DNA from: JADKAV01 sp037045455
GTDB taxonomy: Bacteria; Actinomycetota; Actinomycetes; S36-B12; UBA10799
Length of the DNA: 64,000 nt
Assembly (NCBI GenBank): GCA_037045455.1
Contig: JBAOIN010000005.1
Coordinates: forward strand, 186,001 to 250,000
Reading direction: 5' to 3'
Shown here: positions 1 to 7,528 of the stretch, piece after piece
Layout: every line of letters starts with the position of its first letter
How positions within the stretch are numbered: the stretch's first letter is position 1
Notes under the pieces: model-generated
Database searches by the model: none
Told to the model about the DNA's origin: nothing
Seen by the model: the letters and a program-made list of their open reading frames with translations, nothing else
Position numbers and translations under genes: made by a program

Positions 1-1
1 G

Positions 2-1288
2 AAGAAGGTCGGCAACGGCTGCGCAGCCAGCCAGTACCCCTTCTACTGCGACTACGCGGTCAAACAGATCCTCAACGACCCGAACTACGGCAAGACCTTG
101 CAGGACCGCGAAGACTTCCTCAAGCGTGGCGGCGTGGTCATTCACACGGCCATGCAACCGAAGGCCCAGGCGGCCGCCCAGAACGCGGTCATGAGCACCA
201 TCCCGCCGACCGACCCGAGTGGTAAAGCCGCCGCCATCGCCATGGTCCACCCGCAGACCGGCGAGGTCGTGGCTCTCGCGCAAAGCCGGCTCTGGGGCAC
301 CAAGGGCAAGGGTAAGACCACGTACAACTACGCCGTCGACCTCAAGGACGGCGGCACCACCGGTATGCAGGCGGGCTCGACGTTCAAGATCTTCACGATC
401 GCAGCGGCCATGGAGGCCGGCGTCTCTCCTTACCAGGTCCTGGATGCCTCCGACGACAAGTCGTTCGCCGCTGGCCCCTGGGGATGCACCGACAACTACT
501 TCGGGCCCTACACGGTCAGTAACTCCACCTCATCCGGGCAGTTCAACATGCTGCAGGGCGCCGCGTTCTCGGTGAACACGTACTTCGTTGGTCTGGAGCA
601 GTTGGCGGGTCTGTGCCGAACTGTCGACATCGCCAAGCGGACCGGAATGACGCTGGCCAGCGGGGGCGAGTTGCCAACAGTGCAGTCCTTCACGCTGGGT
701 TCGGTCGAGATCTCGCCGCTGGCGTTGGCCACAAGTTACGCGACGATGGCCAACCACGGCGTGTACTGCAAACCTCACGCGATCAACCGCATCGTCGACG
801 AGAACGACGCGAACAAGAAGGTCGTGGCCAAGGTCGAGCCGCAGTGCCGGGAAGCCGTCTCCCGTGAGGTGGCCGACTCGACCACCGCAGTACTCACGCA
901 CGTGGTTGACGGCGGGATCGCCGGCCGCACGGGTGCTGCGATGAGCCTGGGCCGCGACACTACCGGTAAGACCGGTACCACCGACACCTCGGCCGCTGTG
1001 TGGTTCGCGGGGTACACCCCGAGCCTGTCCACCGCGGTGTGGGTTGGTGACCCGCGAGGTGGCTTCAAGTACCCGATGAAGAACGTCTACATCAACGGCA
1101 GCTATTACGGTCAGGTCTTCGGTTCCAGCTTGCCGGGGCCGATCTGGAAGCAGGCGATGCTGGGGGCTCTGTCCGACACCCCGCCGGAGTCGTTCGACCT
1201 GCAGACGCTCTACGGCTTGCGCACGGCCCGCGGTGGCGGCACGGACTACATCCCGCCGGTGACTCCCGCACCCGTGTCCACGCCGTAG
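2..1288 (+). CDS. Class A penicillin-binding protein (transpeptidase part), 5'-truncated by window edge
   Basis: The reading frame is open from the window edge, so only the C-terminal 428 residues of a bifunctional peptidoglycan synthase are seen; the glycosyltransferase domain lies upstream. The transpeptidase domain shows the three active-site boxes in order: STFK (nucleophile Ser near fragment residue 126), SVN about 65 residues later, and KTG near residue 323 within GKTGTTDTS. The enzyme cross-links peptidoglycan outside the membrane. The protein ends in a short Pro-rich tail (PPVTPAPVSTP) after the domain, with no PASTA repeats. It converges with the tetR gene, the two stop codons being almost adjacent. 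Family assignment is secure; the exact PBP paralogue (PonA-like) is inferred. Confidence 0.93.
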   Translation, partial: KKVGNGCAASQYPFYCDYAVKQILNDPNYGKTLQDREDFLKRGGVVIHTAMQPKAQAAAQNAVMSTIPPTDPSGKAAAIAMVHPQTGEVVALAQSRLWGTKGKGKTTYNYAVDLKDGGTTGMQAGSTFKIFTIAAAMEAGVSPYQVLDASDDKSFAAGPWGCTDNYFGPYTVSNSTSSGQFNMLQGAAFSVNTYFVGLEQLAGLCRTVDIAKRTGMTLASGGELPTVQSFTLGSVEISPLALATSYATMANHGVYCKPHAINRIVDENDANKKVVAKVEPQCREAVSREVADSTTAVLTHVVDGGIAGRTGAAMSLGRDTTGKTGTTDTSAAVWFAGYTPSLSTAVWVGDPRGGFKYPMKNVYINGSYYGQVFGSSLPGPIWKQAMLGALSDTPPESFDLQTLYGLRTARGGGTDYIPPVTPAPVSTP

Positions 1289-1289
1289 T

Positions 1290-2003
1290 TCAGGCTATGC
1301 CGAGCAAGCCGGCAAACACGTCGAGTTCGAACGTGAAGTAGGCCCTGCGGTCGGCCTCGCTGTCACCCACGACGTTGTGCCGGTGGCCGAACAGTTCCGA
1401 GGAGATGGCCCCGATGATGTGTGTCCAGGACATCAGGCCCAAGGCCATGGCTTCCGGTGAAAACCTACGATCCGCCTGCCCGCTCCACTGCTCGAAGTCC
1501 CGCAGCAGTGGCCGCAAGCTTCGCCCGACCCGCGGGCTGTACGCGGCGGACTGCGGGGATGCGCCGGTTTCCTGCAACAGACTCACAAGTAGCACCGGAA
1601 TCCGCGTGGCCGGCCCGATTGTGTCCTGCGGAGCCGCGTAGCCGGGGACCGGTGAACCGTAGATCAGGGCGAAGCGGTGCGGTTGCGCCAGTGCCCACTC
1701 CCGGCACGCCAGGCCGATCGCGCGGAACCTCGCCGGGACCGAACCCCTGCCCGGTCTGCGTTCGACCGCGTCAGCCATGTCGTTGTACCCGTCGACGATC
1801 AGCAGCGTGAGCAACTCGTCGCGGGAACTCACGTAGCGGTAGATCGCGCTGGATGCCATCCCGAGCTCGCGAGCCACGGACCGTACAGAAAGCGCAGCCG
1901 GTCCGACCTCGAGCAACTGCCGGTTCGCCTCTTCGGTGATCGCCACCATAAGCGCGGCGCGGTTGCGTGCCCGTAGTCCTTCCACAGAACCCATACTACC
2001 CAT
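1290..2003 (-). CDS. TetR-family transcriptional regulator with WHG-type C-terminal domain
   Basis: A 237-residue repressor. Residues about 20-65 form the TetR helix-turn-helix (SVRSVARELGMASSAIYRYV), and the C-terminal half resembles the WHG ligand-binding domain (MSWTHIIGAISSELFG). ATG codons at 2003 and 1994 are both possible starts; 2003 is used here. The gene is divergent from the NAD(P)-dependent epimerase-like gene at 2056, and the 52-bp gap holds two palindromic operator candidates (2007-2021 and 2026-2040). Autoregulation together with control of the neighbour is therefore likely. The inducer is unknown; regulators of this layout often sense a substrate of the adjacent oxidoreductase. 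Confidence 0.9.
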   Translation of the reverse strand: MGSMGSVEGLRARNRAALMVAITEEANRQLLEVGPAALSVRSVARELGMASSAIYRYVSSRDELLTLLIVDGYNDMADAVERRPGRGSVPARFRAIGLACREWALAQPHRFALIYGSPVPGYAAPQDTIGPATRIPVLLVSLLQETGASPQSAAYSPRVGRSLRPLLRDFEQWSGQADRRFSPEAMALGLMSWTHIIGAISSELFGHRHNVVGDSEADRRAYFTFELDVFAGLLGIA

Positions 2004-2006
2004 AGC

Positions 2007-2040
2007 GAGAGCACTGTTCTATAGTGAGAGCACTGCTCTC
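2007..2040. promoter_or_regulatory. Tandem TetR operator pair in divergent promoter
   Basis: GAGAGCACTGCTCTC (2026-2040) is a perfect inverted repeat with 7-nt arms and one central base. A second, degenerate copy starting GAGAGCACTGTTCT lies 19 bp upstream (2007-2021). The pair sits between the divergent tetR and oxidoreductase genes and extends to within six bases of the AGGAG ribosome-binding site (2046-2050) of the latter. Binding by the adjacent TetR protein is inferred from position and symmetry. Confidence 0.7.
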
Positions 2041-2055
2041 GTTTTAGGAGACCCA

Positions 2056-2967
2056 ATGAGCACTCACACCATCGTCGGAGCCGGTCAGGTCGGCACCCGC
2101 CTTGCCCACCTACTGCTGGCCCGCGGCTACACGGTCCGCTTGCTCAGCCGGACCGGCAACGGGCCGCAGGGCCTGCAAGCGGACGCAAGTGACCTCGCTT
2201 CCCTGCGCTCGGCCGCCTCCGGATCCGACGTCATCTACAACTGCTTGAATCCGCGCTATCACCGCTGGCCGGTCGGACTGGCCGCCGATGGCCGACAACC
2301 TGCTTGCGTGCGCGGAAGCCGAGGGGGCAGTGCTGGTGACCTTGAGCAACCTGTACGGGTACGGCCCGGTCACGGGCGCGATGACCGAACAGACGCCGAT
2401 GGTTGCGGTCACACCGTGAAAGGAGGCGTCAGGGCCCGGATGTGGCAGCAGGCGCTGGCCGCTCACGACGAGGGCCGGATCCGTACGGTTGAGGTACGGG
2501 CCAGCGACTACATCGGCGAAGGCGGGGGCCAGGTGATGTTCGGCGAGCGGGTGGTGCCCAATGTGCGCGCCGGTAAGACCGTGCGGGTGCTCGGGGCCGC
2601 CGATCAGCCACACACGTGGACCTACACAGGCGACGTGGCGACCACGCTGGCGGGGGTGGCCACTGATGAATCCACGTGGGGAAGGGCGTGGCACGTGCCG
2701 AGCAACGCGCCGCGCACCCAAACGGAGGTCGTCGGCGATCTGGCAGCCGCGCTGGGCCTGCCTGCTCCTCGCGTCCGGCCGTTGCCCGCCACACTGGTAC
2801 GGATTGCGGGTTTGTTCAACCCCGAGATCCGCGAGATGCGGGAGATGCTCTACGAGTTCGACCGGCCGTTCGTCATGGATTCCAGCGCCGCGCAGACCGA
2901 ACTGGGGCTCAAGCCGACGCCGTGGGACGAAGTGATCGAGGAGACGCTGCGCCGCAACCCGGCCTGA
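2056..2967 (+). CDS. NAD(P)-binding epimerase/NmrA-like oxidoreductase, with a compensated frameshift pair
   Basis: About 303 residues. The N-terminus has a Rossmann glycine motif (IVGAGQVGTRLAHLL) and the rest resembles NAD-dependent epimerase/dehydratase proteins. The start is ATG 2056, six bases after AGGAG. Between about 2272 and 2415 the family-like sequence (NLLACAEAEGAVLVTLSNLYGYGP as two adjacent stretches) is read in the +1 frame, and it returns to the original frame at HTVKGGVRARMW. Two opposite single-base indels therefore spoil about 45 residues in the middle while the ends stay in frame. This looks like sequence error rather than decay. The gene is probably repressed by the divergent TetR. 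The substrate cannot be inferred. Confidence 0.8.
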   Translation: MSTHTIVGAGQVGTRLAHLLLARGYTVRLLSRTGNGPQGLQADASDLASLRSAASGSDVIYNCLNPRYHRWPVGLAADGRQPACVRGSRGGSAGDLEQPVRVRPGHGRDDRTDADGCGHTVKGGVRARMWQQALAAHDEGRIRTVEVRASDYIGEGGGQVMFGERVVPNVRAGKTVRVLGAADQPHTWTYTGDVATTLAGVATDESTWGRAWHVPSNAPRTQTEVVGDLAAALGLPAPRVRPLPATLVRIAGLFNPEIREMREMLYEFDRPFVMDSSAAQTELGLKPTPWDEVIEETLRRNPA

Positions 2968-2985
2968 GCATGACGCACCGGGGTG

Positions 2986-3447
2986 TTACCCCTGCAGCCG
3001 CTCCCGCACGATGCCCGAGACCGTCTTGCCGTCGGCGCGGCCGCGCGTGGCCGCGGTGACCTTCTGCATCACCGGACCCATGGCGGCCATACCGGTCTTG
3101 CCGGTCTCGGCCACCTCCGCGATCGCGGAGTCGATGATGGCCGACACCTCGTCCTCGCTCAGTGGCTGCGGCAGGTAGCCGGTCAGCACCCCGAGCTCGG
3201 CCTCTTCGCGTTCGGCAAGTTCCGGACGGTTGCCGTCGCGGTAGGCGGCGGCCGACTCCCGGCGCTTCTTGGCCTCTTTGTCCAGAACCATCAGGACCTC
3301 GTCGTCGCTGAGCTCCTTGGCCTGCTTACCTGCCACCTCGGCGTTCGTCACTGCGGCCAGCGCCATGCGCAGCGTGGCGGAGGTGAGCTCGTCGCGGGAC
3401 TTCATCGCGGCGTGCAGGTCGGACTGCAACTGATCTTTCAGGGCCAT
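2986..3447 (-). CDS. GatB/YqeY domain protein
   Basis: A 153-residue protein of YqeY type: a soluble, all-helical domain like the tail domain of the amidotransferase subunit GatB. It starts at ATG 3447 (MALKDQLQSDLHAAMKSRD) and carries the family signature near YRDGNRPELAEREEAELGVLTGYLP and GPVMQKVTAATRGRADG, given here only as landmarks. Its length matches the family (about 150 aa). A role in tRNA-dependent amidation or tRNA binding is suggested by homology but not established. It is divergent from the metallophosphoesterase across a 65-bp gap, the arrangement often seen in actinobacteria. An upstream extension of the same frame is antisense to the neighbour and is not believed. Confidence 0.9.
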   Translation of the reverse strand: MALKDQLQSDLHAAMKSRDELTSATLRMALAAVTNAEVAGKQAKELSDDEVLMVLDKEAKKRRESAAAYRDGNRPELAEREEAELGVLTGYLPQPLSEDEVSAIIDSAIAEVAETGKTGMAAMGPVMQKVTAATRGRADGKTVSGIVRERLQG

Positions 3448-3512
3448 AGCGCCAGTCTGGCATGTGACCCGCGTCATGGCTCCAAGGTTGTTTCGCGTGC
3501 GACCATGAGCGG

Positions 3513-4401
3513 GTGCATCCCCTCGTCCGAACCGGTCTCGCCGGCGCTGGTGTAGGCGCGGCCACCCTGGCTTATGCCCTGTGGGAAGCCCATCAGTTCC
3601 GCCTGCGTGACGTCCAGGTGCGGGCTTTGCGTCCCGGGCTCCCGGCCCGTCCGCGTGCTGCAGCTGACTGACTTGCACCTGACGCCGAAGCAGGAGGACA
3701 AGATGGCGTGGGTGCGGTCGCTGGCCGACCTGCAGCCCGACTTCGTCATCCTCACCGGCGACTTCCTGGCGCACATGGACTCGGTGCCGTATCTGACCAA
3801 GACGCTGGAACCGTTGCGGGGCACGCCCGGGGTGTTCGTCTTCGGCTCCAACGACTATTGGACACCCAAGGCGATCAACCCGTTCAAGTACTTCATGAAG
3901 GGTCGCAATATCGTGACCAGCACCCGCCGGCTGCCGACCGAAGACTTGGAGCAGGAGCTGCTGAACTCCGGGTGGGTCGGGCTCAACAACGCCCGGGCCG
4001 GAATGACAGTCGCGGGAAACCGGTTCGACATGCGCGGGGTCAACGACCCGCACATTCGGTACGACCGCTACGACGAGGTGGCCGGGCCGTTCGATCCCGA
4101 CGCCGGGCTGCGATTGGGAGTCACGCACGCCCCCTACCTACGGGTGCTCGATCCTATGGCAGCCGACGGTGCCGATCTGATCATCGCCGGGCACACTCAT
4201 GGCGGCCAGGTGTGCGTCCCCGGCTACGGCGCATTGGTTACCAACTGCGACTTGGATCCTGCCCGCGCCAAGGGCTTGTCCAGCCATGAGGGAGCCGCGT
4301 TGCACGTGAGCGCGGGGCTCGGGACCAATCCGTACGCCCCGATTCGACTGGCCTGTCCGCCCGAGGCGACCATGCTGCACCTGCTGCCCCGCGGACGGTA
4401 G
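3513..4401 (+). CDS. Membrane-anchored metallophosphoesterase (YkuE-like), one frameshift near 3640
   Basis: A calcineurin-like phosphoesterase with its metal motifs in order: DLH in LTDLHLTP, GD in LTGDF, GSND, the His of VTHAP, and GHTHGGQ. The frame holding the catalytic domain lacks the expected N-terminus. A GTG at 3513 in another frame encodes a hydrophobic anchor (VRTGLAGAGVGAATLAYAL) and then LRPG, and the frames join near 3633-3650 by one base. I therefore annotate one gene with a 1-nt shift. By family it is a dinuclear-metal phosphoesterase at the outer face of the membrane, possibly acting on lipid-linked or wall phosphates; the substrate is unknown. tRNA-Pro follows 24 bp downstream. 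Confidence 0.85.
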
Positions 4402-4424
4402 CCCGTCCGTATCATTGGACGCAC

Positions 4425-4498
<74 letters not shown>

Positions 4499-4499
4499 C

Positions 4500-4542
4500 A
4501 CATGAAACAGGGGCTCCACTTTGTGGGGCCCCTGTTTCATGT
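4500..4542. terminator. Long perfect hairpin directly after tRNA-Pro
   Basis: ACATGAAACAGGGGC (from 4500) pairs with GCCCCTGTTTCATGT (to 4542): a perfect 15-bp stem, extended by a partial inner stem around a small loop. It begins two bases after the tRNA discriminator. There is no clear T-run after it, so it is a candidate processing or termination signal rather than a textbook rho-independent terminator. Confidence 0.6.
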
Positions 4543-4703
4543 GTCGGGCATGGCTACGGATTTGGGAGGAGGCTTGCGCAGCAAGCCGACGGCTCCCGCC
4601 ACCCCGCGCGACCGAAGGTCGCGTCAGTCCCCCGCCAGCGCCGACGGTTCCCGCCACCCCCGCGACCAATCGCTACTTGTGCGGTTCACCTGCTCACGCG
4701 CCT

Positions 4704-4799
4704 CGAGGGTTGCGCCGTTGCCCTTTCCAAGGCCTGAAACGGGCAACCGTGCGACCCTCGCGGTCGCGGGTGGGCAACCGTGCGACCCTCGCGGTCGCG
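4704..4799. repeat. Intergenic palindrome plus 28-bp direct repeat (family R7)
   Basis: Within the gene-free stretch 4543-4823, a 20-nt arm at 4704-4723 pairs with 4741-4760 (17 of 20 positions) around a 17-nt loop. The right arm belongs to a 28-bp unit (4741-4768) repeated exactly at 4772-4799. Each unit contains the small hairpin GCGACC-CTCGC-GGTCGC. Another GCGACC/GGTCGC hairpin lies near 4607-4621. Nothing else in the stretch looks coding. Confidence 0.75.
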
Positions 4800-4823
4800 C
4801 GCGACGGCCACCACCACCGATGA

Positions 4824-5141
4824 TCACGCCCGGTCGCTACTGAAGTCCCGCACCCCGTCGACATCCGCCTGCGCCAGCACCTCGAACGCACTGACCCGGT
4901 CCACAGCCGAGTGCATGACGGGCGCGGCTGCCACTTTGGCATCAAACGTGCCGAACCCGCGGCGCATGGAACCGACATCACGCCAGCTCGACACGATCAG
5001 CCAGACGTCGGGTTCGTCCGGGCTGCGACACAGCCGGCCGTCGAGGAAACCGTCGGCCACGGACAAGGCCGCAAGCAGCCCACGGCCCAATGGCCCGAAC
5101 TCGTCACCAGCCCGGTGCTCGGTCACCACGATCACCGTCAC
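4824..5141 (-). CDS. Small antibiotic-biosynthesis-monooxygenase-like (dimeric alpha/beta barrel) protein
   Basis: About 105 residues from a GTG at 5141 (VTVIVVTEHRAGDEFGPL). The beta-strand pattern, the LWLIVSSW-like strand (VWLIVSSWRDVGSMR) and the size fit the ABM/ferredoxin-like dimeric barrel fold that includes small monooxygenases and heme-degrading relatives. No cofactor residue can be assigned, so the activity is unknown. It is divergent from the DUF2127 gene with only 27 bp between the starts, so a shared regulatory region is possible. The GTG start is a judgement: longer versions of the frame run antisense through DUF2127. Confidence 0.65.
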   Translation of the reverse strand: MTVIVVTEHRAGDEFGPLGRGLLAALSVADGFLDGRLCRSPDEPDVWLIVSSWRDVGSMRRGFGTFDAKVAAAPVMHSAVDRVSAFEVLAQADVDGVRDFSSDRA

Positions 5142-5168
5142 AGCCTGCCACGCCTCTACCCTGGGCAG

Positions 5169-5972
5169 GTGCGCCTGATCCCTCGCAGCTGGAGCACCGA
5201 CACCTGGTGGTGTTCCCTGAAGGGTCACGTGACGCCGGCCGCCCACGCGCGCTACCCCGGCCGGGAACTCTCCGTCGATCTTCCAGATGGTGGCCAGTTG
5301 GCCCGCTGCCTGCGCTGCGACGCGTGGGTTGCCACCGCGGTGCCGGACTCCAACGGTGACCCCGCCACGCTGCCGCGACCGATGCGCGGGCGGGCGTTGG
5401 AAGAACTCATCGTTATCCGGGCGATCGCACTGGAACGCGGGCTGCACGTCATCTTCTTCCTCGTGCTGGCTTTGGGGCTTGCACTGCTCGAGGCGGGACT
5501 TCCGGTCCTCAAGCAGGACGCGCAGCTGCTGCTGCCCCTGCTCGACCAGACCCGCAGCGGCCAGAACCTGCTGTCGCGCTGGCTGAACCGACTGCTCGAA
5601 CTCGACGGGCAGCACGTGTGGTTACTGGCGGCCATGGCGCTGGGGTACGCGGCCCTGGAAGCCGTCGAGTGCGTGTTTCTGTGGCGGGGCAAACGGTGGG
5701 CGGAGTACCTGACCGTGGTCGCCACCGCGGCCTTCCTTCCACTGGAGATCGTGGAGTTGATCAACGGCGTGAGCGTGCTCAAACTGCTTGCCCTGCTCAC
5801 GAACTTGGTCATCCTGGCGTACCTGGTCTGGACCAAGCGGCTGTTCGGCGTGCGGGGCGGCCTGGCGAGCCTGGAGCGGGAAATGGCGGCTGATGTCGAT
5901 TGGGATGCGCTGCACAGCAGGGCGCCTGCGCCCGCCGATAGCGACAAAAGCGCGGAAGCGGGCCATATCTGA
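5169..5972 (+). CDS. DUF2127-family integral membrane protein
   Basis: 267 residues from GTG 5169. After an N-terminal cytosolic stretch with a CLRC motif, there are about four membrane segments: IFFLVLALGLALLEAGLP, VWLLAAMALGYAALEAVE, YLTVVATAAFLPLEIVELI and LLALLTNLVILAYLVW. The EAVE and LEIVEL acidic residues inside membrane segments and the general layout match DUF2127. Function is unknown for the family. The last codons and the TGA stop (5970-5972) lie inside an R1 repeat element (5955-6037), so the repeat has supplied the C-terminal end. No usable Shine-Dalgarno stands out. Confidence 0.8.
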   Translation: MRLIPRSWSTDTWWCSLKGHVTPAAHARYPGRELSVDLPDGGQLARCLRCDAWVATAVPDSNGDPATLPRPMRGRALEELIVIRAIALERGLHVIFFLVLALGLALLEAGLPVLKQDAQLLLPLLDQTRSGQNLLSRWLNRLLELDGQHVWLLAAMALGYAALEAVECVFLWRGKRWAEYLTVVATAAFLPLEIVELINGVSVLKLLALLTNLVILAYLVWTKRLFGVRGGLASLEREMAADVDWDALHSRAPAPADSDKSAEAGHI

Positions 5973-6037
5973 CCCCGATCCTTACGTTTGCAGCGGCGTC
6001 CTGCACAAACGTGTGGAAGCGGGCCGCATGTGGCCCC
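5955..6037 (+). repeat. R1 palindromic intergenic element, copy 1
   Basis: An 83-bp element beginning GAAGCGGGCC. It aligns without gaps, in inverted orientation, to 21368-21450 (62 of 83 positions identical by hand count). The 37-bp start (5954-5990) recurs directly at 6015-6051 with 30 of 37 matches. The middle contains an inverted repeat built on ACGTTTG and CAAACGT. It overlaps the DUF2127 stop codon and fills most of the gap before the convergent SHOCT gene. Confidence 0.8.
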
Positions 6038-6111
6038 GATCCCTCTGTTTGATCCGATCAAACGCCAAGGCGCCCGGTCCGCACACGAACCAGGCGCCTT
6101 TGCGCGAGACC

Positions 6112-6411
6112 TCAGCCGAGCAGCTTCGCCTTCTGGGCGGCGAACTCCTCGTCGGTCAGGATGCCTTGGGCATGCAGCTCACCGAGCTTCTGGATCTGGG
6201 CGATCTTGTCGTCCATGCTCTCCGCGGCCGGAGCAGCGGGCGCTGGTGCCGGCGGGGCGTACTGCTGCTGTTGGGCCTGTTGCTGCGCCTGCTCCTGCGC
6301 AGCCTTCTGCTCCCAGCGGCCGTACTGGCGACGGGACACCCCGTTGGACACGGCGGTGGCGGTTCCGGCGATGACGGCGGTGCGGGCAACCCCGCGGATC
6401 AAACCAGGCAT
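6112..6411 (-). CDS. SHOCT-domain small protein
   Basis: A 99-residue protein. The N-terminus (MPGLIRGVARTAVIAGTATAVSNGV) is weakly hydrophobic, followed by a Gln-rich helix, a Pro/Ala linker and a C-terminal SHOCT domain (KIAQIQKLGELHAQGILTDEEF, then KAKLLG). SHOCT domains are short helical oligomerisation modules found at the ends of bacterial membrane-associated proteins. Its ATG (6411-6409) overlaps the TGA of the upstream DUF6325 gene as TGATG, so the two are co-translated. Function is unknown; pairing with DUF6325 is common in actinobacteria. Confidence 0.9.
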   Translation of the reverse strand: MPGLIRGVARTAVIAGTATAVSNGVSRRQYGRWEQKAAQEQAQQQAQQQQYAPPAPAPAAPAAESMDDKIAQIQKLGELHAQGILTDEEFAAQKAKLLG

Positions 6412-6860
6412 CAGTTCTCCTCCTGCGCTTCCAGGGCCGCGATGATCGCGTTGATCGGGATCCTGCCGTTGGCAATCAACTGGCCGCCGGCCTTGCGGAC
6501 AGCGGTGGCGAACGGTGCGGCCCACGTGTTCTCGTACACCAGGATCGCACCGACAGCTCCGGGCGACAGGATGTCCCCGGTCTGTGCGATGTCCTCCTCG
6601 TCCAGCATTCCGGTGGCGGCCCCTTCCAGCAGACCGAGCTCACCCCCGCCGAGTTCAGCGAGCTGGGCCATGTCCACGGCGCTCACTTCGCCGTCGGCGC
6701 TCTTGGCGACGATCGCGGCATCGAGCAGCCGAATGGTGCCGGACTCCACGAGGTCGAGCAGGTGAGGAAGGGCCTCACCTGTGGGCTGGCCGTTCGCGTA
6801 CTCGATCACCAAGTAGTCGATCGGTCCGAGTTGAACATCATCAAGTGCGGTTTCTGTCAT
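6411..6860 (-). CDS. DUF6325-family protein
   Basis: 149 residues from ATG 6860, preceded by GGAGAGGAGAT-type purine-rich sequence. The protein starts MTETALDDVQLGPIDYLVIEY and has a DUF1269-like character: an alpha/beta N-terminal part, an acidic middle and a Gly/Ala-rich segment (GAILVYENTWAAPFATAVRKAG) that resembles a short membrane-interacting hairpin. It forms a two-gene operon with the SHOCT gene. By family it is of unknown function, often near stress-response genes. DUF7144 lies 39 bp upstream on the same strand, so a three-gene unit 7304 to 6112 is plausible. Confidence 0.82.
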   Translation of the reverse strand: MTETALDDVQLGPIDYLVIEYANGQPTGEALPHLLDLVESGTIRLLDAAIVAKSADGEVSAVDMAQLAELGGGELGLLEGAATGMLDEEDIAQTGDILSPGAVGAILVYENTWAAPFATAVRKAGGQLIANGRIPINAIIAALEAQEEN

Positions 6861-6899
6861 GTGATCTCCTCTCCGGGCAATAGTAGGCAGGTAGAAGCC

Positions 6900-7304
6900 C
6901 TATAGGGACTTCATCTCGCGACCATGAATGATCACGGCGTACAGGATGAAGACGTCCAAGGTGATGATCACGATCGCCCACACCGGGTAGACCGGCATCC
7001 AGACGAAGTTCACGATGATGCTGAGCATGGCCAGGATCACGGCGATGATGCGTCCGAACATGTTGCCGCGCAGCACGAGGATGCCTGCCAGGACAAGCAG
7101 CGCGCCGAGGATGATGTGGATCCAGCCCCAACCGGTGACATCCAACAGGATCGCCCCCTCGGTGCCGAAGATCACCAGGTTGTCGTTAAACACGGCTATC
7201 AGGCCCTGGATGGCCCAGATCCCGCCGGCAACGACCATCAGAACAGCAGCGAACACGACCCAGCCGGTCCAGCCCGTGGGCTGGGCATCCTTCGACGTTG
7301 ACAT
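6900..7304 (-). CDS. DUF7144-family four-helix membrane protein
   Basis: 134 residues, starting MSTSKDAQPTGWTGWVVFAAV after a GGGAGG ribosome-binding site eight bases upstream. Four membrane segments are visible: WVVFAAVLMVVAGGIWAIQG, WIHIILGALLVLAGILVL, IIAVILAMLSIIVNFVW and WAIVIITLDVFILYAVIIHG. This is the pattern of the DUF7144 family, abundant in actinobacteria and unassigned in function. It is the first gene of a probable operon with DUF6325 and SHOCT, reading away from the AI-2E-type transporter across 224 bp in which no repeat or ORF stood out. Confidence 0.87.
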   Translation of the reverse strand: MSTSKDAQPTGWTGWVVFAAVLMVVAGGIWAIQGLIAVFNDNLVIFGTEGAILLDVTGWGWIHIILGALLVLAGILVLRGNMFGRIIAVILAMLSIIVNFVWMPVYPVWAIVIITLDVFILYAVIIHGREMKSL

Positions 7305-7528
7305 GTGCGAACCTCCCTCTCGCTGGGGCCGGACGACCCCCTGCTGCAATGGTCGGTCGTAACGCGCAGGCGGGCATCACCCGTGCAGGGTGAGAGCGCC
7401 GACGAGCCTCCGGATGATCCCCCGCGATGGGCGATGCTCCCCTCCCTGCGACGCGACACACTCCCGGGAGTCGATGAGCGAAGGGTTCCAGCCCGCCATA
7501 CTGAGCGCACATCCGCCTGGGAGGTCAC

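Noticed and set aside
2986..4128. Long minus-strand frame extending YqeY through the metallophosphoesterase gene
   Set aside because: Only the last 153 codons look like protein; the rest is antisense to conserved phosphoesterase motifs.
4499..4542. Hairpin after tRNA-Pro as an integrative-element attachment site
   Set aside because: No integrase gene and no duplicated tRNA 3' end were found in the window.
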